A DNA stretch of 35,908 bases, taken from Bacteroidales bacterium. GTDB taxonomy: Bacteria; Bacteroidota; Bacteroidia; Bacteroidales; UBA7960. Below the pieces are notes generated by a model, which saw nothing but the letters and a program-made list of their open reading frames with translations, searched no databases and was not told where the DNA came from. The DNA is taken from the NCBI GenBank assembly GCA_003557385.1, contig PWON01000023.1, forward strand, positions 1-35,908, written 5' to 3'. Position numbers and translations under genes: made by a program. This document shows, one piece after another, positions 1 to 7,548 of the stretch (its first letter is position 1; every line of letters starts with the position of its first letter).

Positions 1-90
1 CAAGCGGTCCTGTTTTCTTTTGCACCCAATTTCAGGGGCTCCACACAAGTGTCGAGCAAACTGATATTCAACGCCCTGTTGCTGAATTAA
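1..90 (+). CDS. 3' end of a truncated gene, probable M14-family zinc carboxypeptidase C-terminus
   Basis: Frame +1 from base 1 reads QAVLFSFAPNFRGSTQVSSKLIFNALLLN* (stop at 88-90). It resembles the 'VLF-F-PNFR-x-t-x-x-lfNAlll' C-terminal tail of Bacteroidetes M14 peptidases. Only 29 codons are visible. Confidence 0.45.
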   Translation, partial: QAVLFSFAPNFRGSTQVSSKLIFNALLLN

Positions 91-155
91 ATCATCTCAA
101 TACAAAGGGTAAAAACACCGGGGCTGATAGGTTCCAACATGCACAGTTGGCATGG

Positions 156-1469
156 TCATTTGGTGTGTTCCGGCCGGGCATGCAACTCGAATGCCGAAGC
201 ACCTGTGATCCGTGCCTGAATAAATTGCCCGGGCAACAGTCCGGGGGCCTTCTCAACAAGCACGTCGTTATCCACCTCGGGTGAGTCAAATTCGGTCCTG
301 CCCAGGAAAAAATCCTTTTCTTCACTGTCGACCACTACCTGCATGACCTGTCCGACCTTTGACCGGTTCTTCTCATGGGATATCCCGGCCTGAAGTTCCA
401 TGAGGGCTTCGGCACGTTCCTGTTTGATTGATTCAGGCACCGGATCACCAAGGCCATATGCCTTTGTACCCTCTTCGGGAGAGTAGGTAAATACCCCGAG
501 CCGGTCAAAACGGATCTCGCCAACAAAATCTTCAAGCTCTCTGAATTCTTTATCTGATTCACCCGGATAACCAACCATCAGGGTAGTACGTAGCGCTATT
601 CCGGGAACGGCTTTGCGAACCTTTTCCAGAAAATGCAATGTTCCTTTTTTGGTGTGACCGCGTCGCATTGAATACAGGATGGCATCGCTGATGTGCTGCA
701 GTGGGATGTCAAGGTATTTGCATATTTTTGGTTCTGAAGCCATTAATTTTAATACATCGTCCGGAAATTGATGCGGGTAGGCGTAATGCAAGCGCAACCA
801 ATGGATCCCGTTCACCCCGCACAAAGCCCGGAGCAAGCCTCCCAAAAGTGGTTTTCCATATAAATCCATGCCATAATAAGAAAGGTCCTGGGCCACCAGG
901 ATCAATTCTTTCACCCCTTTCCCGGACAGCAGCATGGCCTCCTGCACCAATCCATCAACGGGCGTTGACACGTACTTCCCCCGGATCAGGGGAATGGCAC
1001 AAAATGAACAGGTTCTGTCGCAGCCTTCGGAAATTTTCAGGTATGCATAATGCTTCGGGGTGGTCAAAAAGCGCCTTGGATCTGAACCGGAATATGCGGC
1101 ACGCAAATACCTGAACAATTCAGCCGGGTCACGTGCACCAAACCAGGCATCCACCTCCGGGATCTCCTGCCGAAGTGTTTCCCTGTATCTTTCCGACAGG
1201 CAACCCGTAACGATCACTTCGCGCACGAGTCCTTTTTTGCGTGCATCGACCACCTCCAAAATGGCATCGATGCTTTCCTCTTTGGCATCGTTGATAAACC
1301 CGCATGTGTTGATGACCACAATATCAGCTGCATCCGCTCCTTCATGCATCAGGTAAAAGCGGTCTTCAGGCAACCGGCCCAGGACTTTTTCAGAGTCTAC
1401 AAGATTTTTTGAACACCCGAGGGTAATGAATTTGATGGTGGTCTTTTTTTTTGTCACAGGCGGTTTCAT
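156..1469 (-). CDS. rimO: Ribosomal protein S12 methylthiotransferase RimO
   Basis: 437 aa; N-terminal FITLGCSKNLVDSE (UPF0004), radical SAM CDRTCSFCAIPLIRGKYVS, C-terminal TRAM-like region. ATGA overlap with the ftsY stop. Confidence 0.95.
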   Translation of the reverse strand: MKPPVTKKKTTIKFITLGCSKNLVDSEKVLGRLPEDRFYLMHEGADAADIVVINTCGFINDAKEESIDAILEVVDARKKGLVREVIVTGCLSERYRETLRQEIPEVDAWFGARDPAELFRYLRAAYSGSDPRRFLTTPKHYAYLKISEGCDRTCSFCAIPLIRGKYVSTPVDGLVQEAMLLSGKGVKELILVAQDLSYYGMDLYGKPLLGGLLRALCGVNGIHWLRLHYAYPHQFPDDVLKLMASEPKICKYLDIPLQHISDAILYSMRRGHTKKGTLHFLEKVRKAVPGIALRTTLMVGYPGESDKEFRELEDFVGEIRFDRLGVFTYSPEEGTKAYGLGDPVPESIKQERAEALMELQAGISHEKNRSKVGQVMQVVVDSEEKDFFLGRTEFDSPEVDNDVLVEKAPGLLPGQFIQARITGASAFELHARPEHTK

Positions 1470-2419
1470 GATTGAAACAAGGTTTCCACAAAGGCCTCCC
1501 TGTCAAAAATCTGGAGGTCGTCGATGTGTTCCCCAACGCCAATGTATTTGACCGGAATGCTGAATTGATCGCTTACCCCGATCACTACGCCACCTTTGGC
1601 CGTACCATCAAGCTTGGTAATGGCCAGGGCATTGACCTCGGTCACCGAAACAAATTGCCTGACCTGCTCGAAGGCATTTTGCCCGGTAGAACCATCCAAA
1701 ATCAGCAACACTTCATGGGGCGCCCCGGGTACAACCTTCTGCATCACACGCCTGATCTTGCCCAGTTCATTCATCAGGTTCACCTTGTTGTGCAAGCGTC
1801 CGGCCGTATCCATAATGACCACATCCGCATCTTGCTTCCTGGCATATTCGAGGGTTTCATACGCGACAGATGCCGGATCGACTCCCATGCCCTGCGACAC
1901 CATCGGAACGCCGGCCCTTTCCGACCAGATAGTGAGCTGGTCCACTGCAGCTGCCCTGAAGGTATCAGCCGCACCCAGCACAACTTTCTTTCCGGCCAGT
2001 TTAAACTTGTGGGCGAGTTTGCCAATGGAGGTGGTTTTGCCCACCCCGTTTACACCCACCACCATGATCACATATGGCCTTTCATTGCTTTCAGAAAGGA
2101 TGCCGCTAAAGTCACCTGCCTTGTTTTCAAACAACAAAGCGGTGACCTCCTCGCGCAAAATCCTGTTCAACTCTTCGGTGCCCAGGTATTTATCGCGTGC
2201 TACCCGGTCTTCAATGCGCTTAATGATTTTAATGGTGGTGGCCACTCCTACATCAGAACTGATGAGGATCTCTTCCAGCTCGTCCAGTACAATGGCATCT
2301 ACCCTGGAACGCCCGGCAACGGCTTTGGAGAATTTTGATAAGAAACTGGAGCGTGTCTTTGTCAAGCCCTTGTCCAGCTTCTCTTCCTTGTTCTTTGAAA
2401 AGATGTCAAACAACCCCAT
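1466..2419 (-). CDS. ftsY: Signal recognition particle receptor FtsY
   Basis: 317 aa; GVNGVGKTTSIGKLA P-loop, DTFRAAAVDQL, DTAGRLHNKVNLMNEL, TKLDGTAKGG. Confidence 0.96.
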   Translation of the reverse strand: MGLFDIFSKNKEEKLDKGLTKTRSSFLSKFSKAVAGRSRVDAIVLDELEEILISSDVGVATTIKIIKRIEDRVARDKYLGTEELNRILREEVTALLFENKAGDFSGILSESNERPYVIMVVGVNGVGKTTSIGKLAHKFKLAGKKVVLGAADTFRAAAVDQLTIWSERAGVPMVSQGMGVDPASVAYETLEYARKQDADVVIMDTAGRLHNKVNLMNELGKIRRVMQKVVPGAPHEVLLILDGSTGQNAFEQVRQFVSVTEVNALAITKLDGTAKGGVVIGVSDQFSIPVKYIGVGEHIDDLQIFDREAFVETLFQS

Positions 2420-2442
2420 GATGGCGCAGACGGCGAGTCTGT

Positions 2443-2601
2443 TTATTTTTTCTGGGCAAAATATTCCTTCACCTTTTCGGCGGCAACAATGTTTTCTTCG
2501 AAGGTGTAAGCGCCCGACTTTTCAGATTTCTGCATCCGGATCACTTTGGCAAACCCTTTGCCGCTTCCGGTTTTTAATGACGCAACTACTTTCTTTGCCA
2601 T
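2443..2601 (-). CDS. DUF4295 family small protein
   Basis: Manual translation of the minus strand: MAKKVVASLKTGSGKGFAKVIRMQKSEKSGAYTFEENIVAAEKVKEYFAQKK*, 52 aa. Located between rpmG and ftsY, as is usual in Bacteroidetes. Absent from the ORF track, apparently because of size. Confidence 0.88.
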   Translation of the reverse strand: MAKKVVASLKTGSGKGFAKVIRMQKSEKSGAYTFEENIVAAEKVKEYFAQKK

Positions 2602-2612
2602 ATCTAGATAAT

Positions 2613-2801
2613 TTATTTGATTTCCTTATGAATGGTCATCCGGCGCAATATGGGATTGTACTTTTTTATCTCCAGGCGATCGGGTGTGTTCTTTTTGTTC
2701 TTCGTGGTAATATACCTGGAAGTTCCCGGCATCCCGCTGTCTTTGTGTTCGGTACACTCCAGAATAACCTGATGCCTTGCTTCTTTTGATTTCTTGGCCA
2801 T
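2613..2801 (-). CDS. rpmG: 50S ribosomal protein L33
   Basis: 62 aa [62 protein letters not shown], typical L33. Confidence 0.96.
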   Translation of the reverse strand: MAKKSKEARHQVILECTEHKDSGMPGTSRYITTKNKKNTPDRLEIKKYNPILRRMTIHKEIK

Positions 2802-2831
2802 GATTGTTCGACTTAATGTTTTTCAGGAGCG

Positions 2832-2864
2832 CAAAGATACACTTTTTTCATCAATACGCGCAAA
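2832..2864 (-). promoter_or_regulatory. Putative Bacteroidetes-type promoter for rpmG-DUF4295-ftsY-rimO
   Basis: On the minus strand: TTTG (2861-2864 complement), 21-nt spacer, TATCTTTG (2832-2839 complement, matches TAnnTTTG), 30 nt upstream of the rpmG ATG. Confidence 0.65.
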
Positions 2865-2878
2865 TAAAAAGGATTGAT

Positions 2879-2909
2879 TTTGGTTTTTATGCCTGTTTTT
2901 ATATTTTTG
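2879..2909 (+). promoter_or_regulatory. Putative Bacteroidetes-type promoter for the FKBP gene
   Basis: TTTG (2879-2882), 19-nt spacer, TATTTTTG (2902-2909, matches TAnnTTTG). Confidence 0.65.
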
Positions 2910-2990
2910 CAGACAGGACTAGTTTTTTTCCGGGATTTTCCTTAGACATCCTGAGGATCATCCCGTTCATTTTAAAACCCAAAGAAAACC

Positions 2991-3482
2991 ATGACCCAAT
3001 CCGATGCCCAAGTAATTGCACTCACTTATGAGCTGCGCGAAGGAGGACCAGAAGGAGAATTACTGGAATCTGTAAAAAAAGACCAGCCCATTGAGTTCCT
3101 GTTTGGAACCGGCCGCCTGAATCAGAGTTTCGAAAATAATGTAAAAGACCTTGATGAAGGACAACAATTTGAATTTTTGATCAAGGCCGACAAAGCATAC
3201 GGACAGGTCAATGACAAAGCCATCGTTGATCTGCCCAAAAGCCTGTTTGTGATCGACGGGAAACTTGCCGAAGACTTGCTGGTTGAAGGAAACATGATCA
3301 ACATGGAAGACCAGGAAGGCAACCCCCATCGTGGCAAGATCATGAAGATCGGCGAAGAAAAAGTAAAGATGGATTTCAATCACCCCCTGGCCGGCATGGA
3401 CCTGCATTTTCAGGGCAAGGTGGTATCGAAACGAAAGCCCAGCCCGGAAGAACTGAGCCAGGGGTATGTAAAACCCCAATAA
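2991..3482 (+). CDS. FKBP-type peptidyl-prolyl cis-trans isomerase, SlyD-like
   Basis: 163 aa; LTYELREG..GELLES....PIEFLFGTGRLNQSFE, DLDEGQQFEFLIKADKAYG, FNHPLAGMDLHFQGKV. SlyD/FKBP architecture. Confidence 0.9.
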   Translation: MTQSDAQVIALTYELREGGPEGELLESVKKDQPIEFLFGTGRLNQSFENNVKDLDEGQQFEFLIKADKAYGQVNDKAIVDLPKSLFVIDGKLAEDLLVEGNMINMEDQEGNPHRGKIMKIGEEKVKMDFNHPLAGMDLHFQGKVVSKRKPSPEELSQGYVKPQ

Positions 3483-3508
3483 AAACCATTTTCCAAAACC
3501 TTGAATAT

Positions 3509-3946
3509 TCAGGGACCTTCATGCGTTGGAGGTCCTTGTTTATTTGACAGCGTCCTGAGCGAGGCAATGTGAATGGTCACCCCGATGGCAATGACCAGCA
3601 AAAGCAACCGGATCCACAACTGGTTTACGGCAAAAATGGCCGAAATGCTGATGGTAACCCACAGCATGGCGATGGTTACCGCTTTTACCCTGGCCGTAGT
3701 TCCCCCATGGTCGCGGTAATTCCTGATATGCCTGCCAAAATACCGGTGGTTGACCAGCCAGTAATAGAACCGTTCAGAGCTTCGGGCATACAAATAGGCA
3801 GACAACAGTAAAAACGGAGTGGTGGGTAACAGGGGCAGGGGAATGCCCAAAACACCCAGGCCAAGGGACAGTGTTCCCGCCATAAGCAAAAGAAACCGCT
3901 GTATCGGGTTCAACTTTCGCCCAAAAGACGGTTTTTCTTCCTTCAT
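3509..3946 (-). CDS. DUF454 (YbaN-type) small membrane protein
   Basis: ATG at 3946 (MKEEKPSFGRKLNPIQRFLLL); GVLGIPLPLLPTTPFLLLSAYLYARSSERFYYWLVNHRYFG is the DUF454 signature. The longer track start looks over-extended. Confidence 0.88.
   Translation of the reverse strand: MKEEKPSFGRKLNPIQRFLLLMAGTLSLGLGVLGIPLPLLPTTPFLLLSAYLYARSSERFYYWLVNHRYFGRHIRNYRDHGGTTARVKAVTIAMLWVTISISAIFAVNQLWIRLLLLVIAIGVTIHIASLRTLSNKQGPPTHEGP
3511..3545 (+). terminator. Possible hairpin terminator in the convergent FKBP/DUF454 gap
   Basis: AGGGACCT-tcatgcgttgg-AGGTCCTT (one G-U pair) followed by GTTTATTTG; overlaps the 3' end of the opposing DUF454 CDS. Confidence 0.4.
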
Positions 3947-4016
3947 GCAGAGAAGTTTAATATATTTGAATTGGTGTTGACAAGAAAATGGCAAAGGTCG
4001 TAAAAAATGCGTTACC

Positions 4017-4964
4017 ATGGAAATGCAACCGGTAAGAGAAGATTCCTTTTTTCTGAGCAGTTCTACCAATCAGCGATTTTATGTTCAGAGCATACTGCCT
4101 GAAAAAAATAAAACCAAAGGGATTGTGGTCATCATTCCCGGCATGGCCGAACATGCCGGCCGGTACAGGGATTTTGCCTGCTTTTTGACGAAAAACGGCT
4201 TTGGTGTATATGCCTGCGATCACCCCGGGCAAGGCCAGACAGCCGGCAGTCCGGACAGAACGGGGTTTATCGAAGGCCACCGGGGCTGGCAGATCATGCT
4301 CGAAAATGTCCGGGCGTTGTACACCTTCATCCGGAAAAACAGGCCGGAAATTCCTGTATTTGTGTTTGGGCACAGCATGGGGTCGATCCTGGCCCGCCAT
4401 TTCACTGCTTTGTATCCCGTCTATATCCAGGGATTGGTACTGTCAGGTTCATTCATGATGGGTGCATTGCCCCTTACCCTTGCCCTCACGCTGATCAGGC
4501 TGAAAATATTGTTTGAGGGTAGCAAAAAGAAAAGCAGGTGTTTCAACAAATTGTTTTACTGGAATTTTAACCGCCATTTTAAGGCACGACCCACCCTGTT
4601 TGAATGGATTTCATCCAGCAGAAAAGAAGTGGATCAATATGTGTCGGATCCCTTCTGCGGTTTTGAATATTCAAACGGGTTTTATCGTCACTTGCTCAAA
4701 GGGATTGCGGCCACAAAAAGGGCAGAGCATTTGCTGACTTACAGGAAGTCACTGCCGGTTCTGATCATGAGCGGCAAGGAAGATCCGGTAGGGCGTTTTG
4801 GAAAGGATGCCGTCAAGCTTCACAAAAAGTATTTTGATCAGAACTTTCAGAATCTTTCGCTGAAGATATTTTCCGGCAGGCATGAACTGTTGCACGAACA
4901 AAACAAGGAAGCCGTGTATGATTACCTGCTTGAATGGTTTGAGGACAGTCTCGGGGTGAAGTAA
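4017..4964 (+). CDS. Alpha/beta hydrolase, serine aminopeptidase S33 / monoacylglycerol lipase-like
   Basis: 315 aa; IIPGMAEHAGRYRDFA, DHPGQGQTAG, nucleophile elbow VFGHSMGS, GKEDPVG, FSGRHELLHE. Confidence 0.9.
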   Translation: MEMQPVREDSFFLSSSTNQRFYVQSILPEKNKTKGIVVIIPGMAEHAGRYRDFACFLTKNGFGVYACDHPGQGQTAGSPDRTGFIEGHRGWQIMLENVRALYTFIRKNRPEIPVFVFGHSMGSILARHFTALYPVYIQGLVLSGSFMMGALPLTLALTLIRLKILFEGSKKKSRCFNKLFYWNFNRHFKARPTLFEWISSSRKEVDQYVSDPFCGFEYSNGFYRHLLKGIAATKRAEHLLTYRKSLPVLIMSGKEDPVGRFGKDAVKLHKKYFDQNFQNLSLKIFSGRHELLHEQNKEAVYDYLLEWFEDSLGVK

Positions 4965-5026
4965 ACAACCGGCATTCAGCAGCCGTCAGTCAGCAGTGAA
5001 TACTGTTGATTGCATTTTGATGACCA

Positions 5027-6136
5027 CTAAGCCCTGAAGATCAACAAGGGGATGGTACTCTGGTAGATCAGTTTCCGGGTAATCCCCGGATTGAACAGCC
5101 GCGCAAGCAAACCCCGTTTCCGGTTCACCATCGAAAACAGGTCTATGTTGTGCTTCTCCACAAAAGACTCCACTTCCTTCAGATCATCTTCCCCCTCCAA
5201 TAGATGACATTTTACTTCAATGCCCTTATGCACCTTGCGAAAATAATCCTTCACATTGTCCATTTTCATCTCATCCCAGGTCTTGTCGGCATTCTTTGAA
5301 AAATGGATACAATGCACCTTGACGTGAAATTCTGAAACGATCGACAGCAAACGGCGTATGGCAACAAAATCTGAGTCATCAAACTCGGTGGCATAGGCAA
5401 TGTTTTTCACTTCCTTTGACGCGTCATAGGCCGAGTGTTCAGGTATGGCCAGCACCGGAACCCGCGTTCTGTCCAACACCCGGTATACCACACTGCCGAT
5501 GATGTCACTCTGTTTTTCGCCCTTGCCTTTGGTGCCCAGCACAATAATGCCGGGCTTATAATCCCTGGCCATGCGTGAGATCTCATCCTCGGTGATGCCT
5601 TCACGCAACGAATACCCCACTTTAACATGATTCATTTTATGCTTGGCGGCCACTTTGCGTATTTCATCCACAAAAGCCAGCAGGTTTTTGCGGGCGTTGC
5701 TTTCCATCTCGCGCAGGTTGATGTCCATATCCACCTGGATGCTGTAGGCATCGGTAATGGGAACAAGATCAACAATGGGGGCATAGTAGACATGCAGGAT
5801 CTTGATGTCCGCCTTAAGTTTCTGAGCAAGGTTCAATGCATACAGGCAGGCATTCTTCGAATAATCCGAAAAGTCGACCGGCACGAGGATGCGCCGGATG
5901 TCTTTCGGATTTTTCTGTTTGGCTTTTTCCCGGGCCGTCTTCCATTCATTCATCAGCCGCAATGCCTTTTCCACATCCGATTCCATGATCTGAATTTTTA
6001 CCCCTTCGGCAGGATCGCCCTGTATCAAATGGGCATTTTTAAGGTAACATTTAATGCCGGCATCTTCAAGACGTGCCTTGAGGACCTCTGCAGATGTATA
6101 GTGATCTGTAGCGATCGTAACCAGTTGTTCTTCCAT
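5027..6136 (-). CDS. DUF2007 domain fused to tandem universal stress protein domains
   Basis: N-terminal MEEQLVTIATDHYTSAEVLKARLEDAGIKCYLKN (DUF2007-like), then a USP domain with GTKG-x9-GS motif (GTKGKGEKQSDIIGS) and a second USP-like domain. The track start at 6157 is GTG; the ATG at 6136 is more plausible. Confidence 0.85.
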   Translation of the reverse strand: MEEQLVTIATDHYTSAEVLKARLEDAGIKCYLKNAHLIQGDPAEGVKIQIMESDVEKALRLMNEWKTAREKAKQKNPKDIRRILVPVDFSDYSKNACLYALNLAQKLKADIKILHVYYAPIVDLVPITDAYSIQVDMDINLREMESNARKNLLAFVDEIRKVAAKHKMNHVKVGYSLREGITEDEISRMARDYKPGIIVLGTKGKGEKQSDIIGSVVYRVLDRTRVPVLAIPEHSAYDASKEVKNIAYATEFDDSDFVAIRRLLSIVSEFHVKVHCIHFSKNADKTWDEMKMDNVKDYFRKVHKGIEVKCHLLEGEDDLKEVESFVEKHNIDLFSMVNRKRGLLARLFNPGITRKLIYQSTIPLLIFRA

Positions 6137-6193
6137 TGCCCCATATTTTGATGACACATAAAATATATAAACATGTTATAAATATACGAGATT

Positions 6194-6232
6194 GTGCAGA
6201 AATATGCAAGCGGTGCTTGCATATTTCTGCAC
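6194..6232. repeat. Perfect 18-bp inverted repeat with 3-nt loop
   Basis: GTGCAGAAATATGCAAGC - GGT - GCTTGCATATTTCTGCAC; arms are exact reverse complements. Lies between the barrel-protein stop (6291) and the USP start. Confidence 0.9.
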
Positions 6233-6290
6233 ATCCATGTGGCCTGCGGCAAAAAACCCAAGCCGGCAGGTCCATGGTGAAACATCCTGA

Positions 6291-7529
6291 TCAGAAATAA
6301 TACACAGCGGTCAAAAGCAGCCGCAGATTTGCCACTTCGCTGTGGTCCCTCACCCTGCCCCTGCTGTCAGGTTCGCCATAGGCAGCAGCCGTATATTCAA
6401 ATTCGGCACACAGCTCCATATTTCCTGAACGGAAGGTTATTGAAGGGGATACACGATAAAGATAGGCAATATGGCTTCCACGCCCATAATAATTCCCTGA
6501 TATATCTTCTGTTGCACCATAATTATGGTTGTAGGCAAAGAACAGCCCTGGCCTGACCCTGTCGCCATACACAATATTGCCCCAAATGGACAAATGGTTG
6601 AGCGGAGTATATGAAACATGGCCGTTTTCAGGGTCAATGTGGCTTTCGGCATATCCACCCATGAGCAAGTGTTCACTCAGGTTCTGTCCATAAATTATTT
6701 TTGCCTTGATATCCCACCGGTCATCGAAATACCGGCCATAGGCCAACAACGCATAGGTGCCGATACGTTCATCCGTATAAATGTTATTCGCCGTGGTCTG
6801 CCTGGGTCGCAACATTTTATAATCAGCACCAAACCCAATGGTGGAATGCTCATAAAAACCTGTCCATTGCAGGTGCAGGTTGGGGAGCACTGCATTGCGG
6901 ATGTATTCGGAGGTAGCCCCAAGGGGGCCGTCGCTGGCATAATCACGCTGACCAACCAGCGAGAACATCCACCTTGAATGATCTTTTCTGTAGCTTACGG
7001 TGGCCAACGGGTTCCGGATAAAAGGCTGGAAAGGTACGCCCGTATTCAGCGATACTATGGTGGGAAATACCTCGGCAACAAACAACGGATGCCAAAACTG
7101 TCCCAGCATAAGCCCCCAATGTTCCCATTGCATGTTTACATAAGCATGCCTTAGACGAAACCCGTTGATGTCGGCATTGGTTACCCCGGTAAAATCTGCC
7201 TCAATCAGGGCATTGACCTGTGCACCAAAGGCATCCGGTCCTTTAAAACGGCTTGTAAACCTGGTGGCAATGGCAGAAAAGTTGAATGAAGGATCACCAT
7301 AGATATCCTTTCCGTTCTCATCAAGGAAAATATTTTCAGGATAGAGCGAAAATATGGCTTCTCTTGCCTGAACCACCGAACGGCTGTCAATCCAAAAGTC
7401 CGACCGCACAAACCCGCTGATGTCGATCGAAAACCGCGAAACATCATCGGGCCCGGCTACTGAATCAGCTTGTGCAGGAAACACCAGTAGCGGAGTAAAG
7501 AGGAATACAACGTACAGAACATGCTTCAT
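6291..7529 (-). CDS. Outer-membrane beta-barrel / porin-like protein
   Basis: Signal peptide MKHVLYVVFLFTPLLVFPAQA, alternating-strand sequence, terminal aromatic YYF. ISGFVRSDFWIDSR and LRHAYVNMQWEHWGLMLGQFWHP resemble porin families. ATG at 7529. Confidence 0.75.
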   Translation of the reverse strand: MKHVLYVVFLFTPLLVFPAQADSVAGPDDVSRFSIDISGFVRSDFWIDSRSVVQAREAIFSLYPENIFLDENGKDIYGDPSFNFSAIATRFTSRFKGPDAFGAQVNALIEADFTGVTNADINGFRLRHAYVNMQWEHWGLMLGQFWHPLFVAEVFPTIVSLNTGVPFQPFIRNPLATVSYRKDHSRWMFSLVGQRDYASDGPLGATSEYIRNAVLPNLHLQWTGFYEHSTIGFGADYKMLRPRQTTANNIYTDERIGTYALLAYGRYFDDRWDIKAKIIYGQNLSEHLLMGGYAESHIDPENGHVSYTPLNHLSIWGNIVYGDRVRPGLFFAYNHNYGATEDISGNYYGRGSHIAYLYRVSPSITFRSGNMELCAEFEYTAAAYGEPDSRGRVRDHSEVANLRLLLTAVYYF

Positions 7530-7548
7530 AATGACTTGGTTGTTTATT

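Noticed and set aside
1596-2789. 397-aa + strand ORF opposite ftsY, DUF4295 and rpmG
   Set aside because: Fully antisense to well-recognised genes; low-complexity Ser/Thr/Pro-rich translation with no family resemblance.
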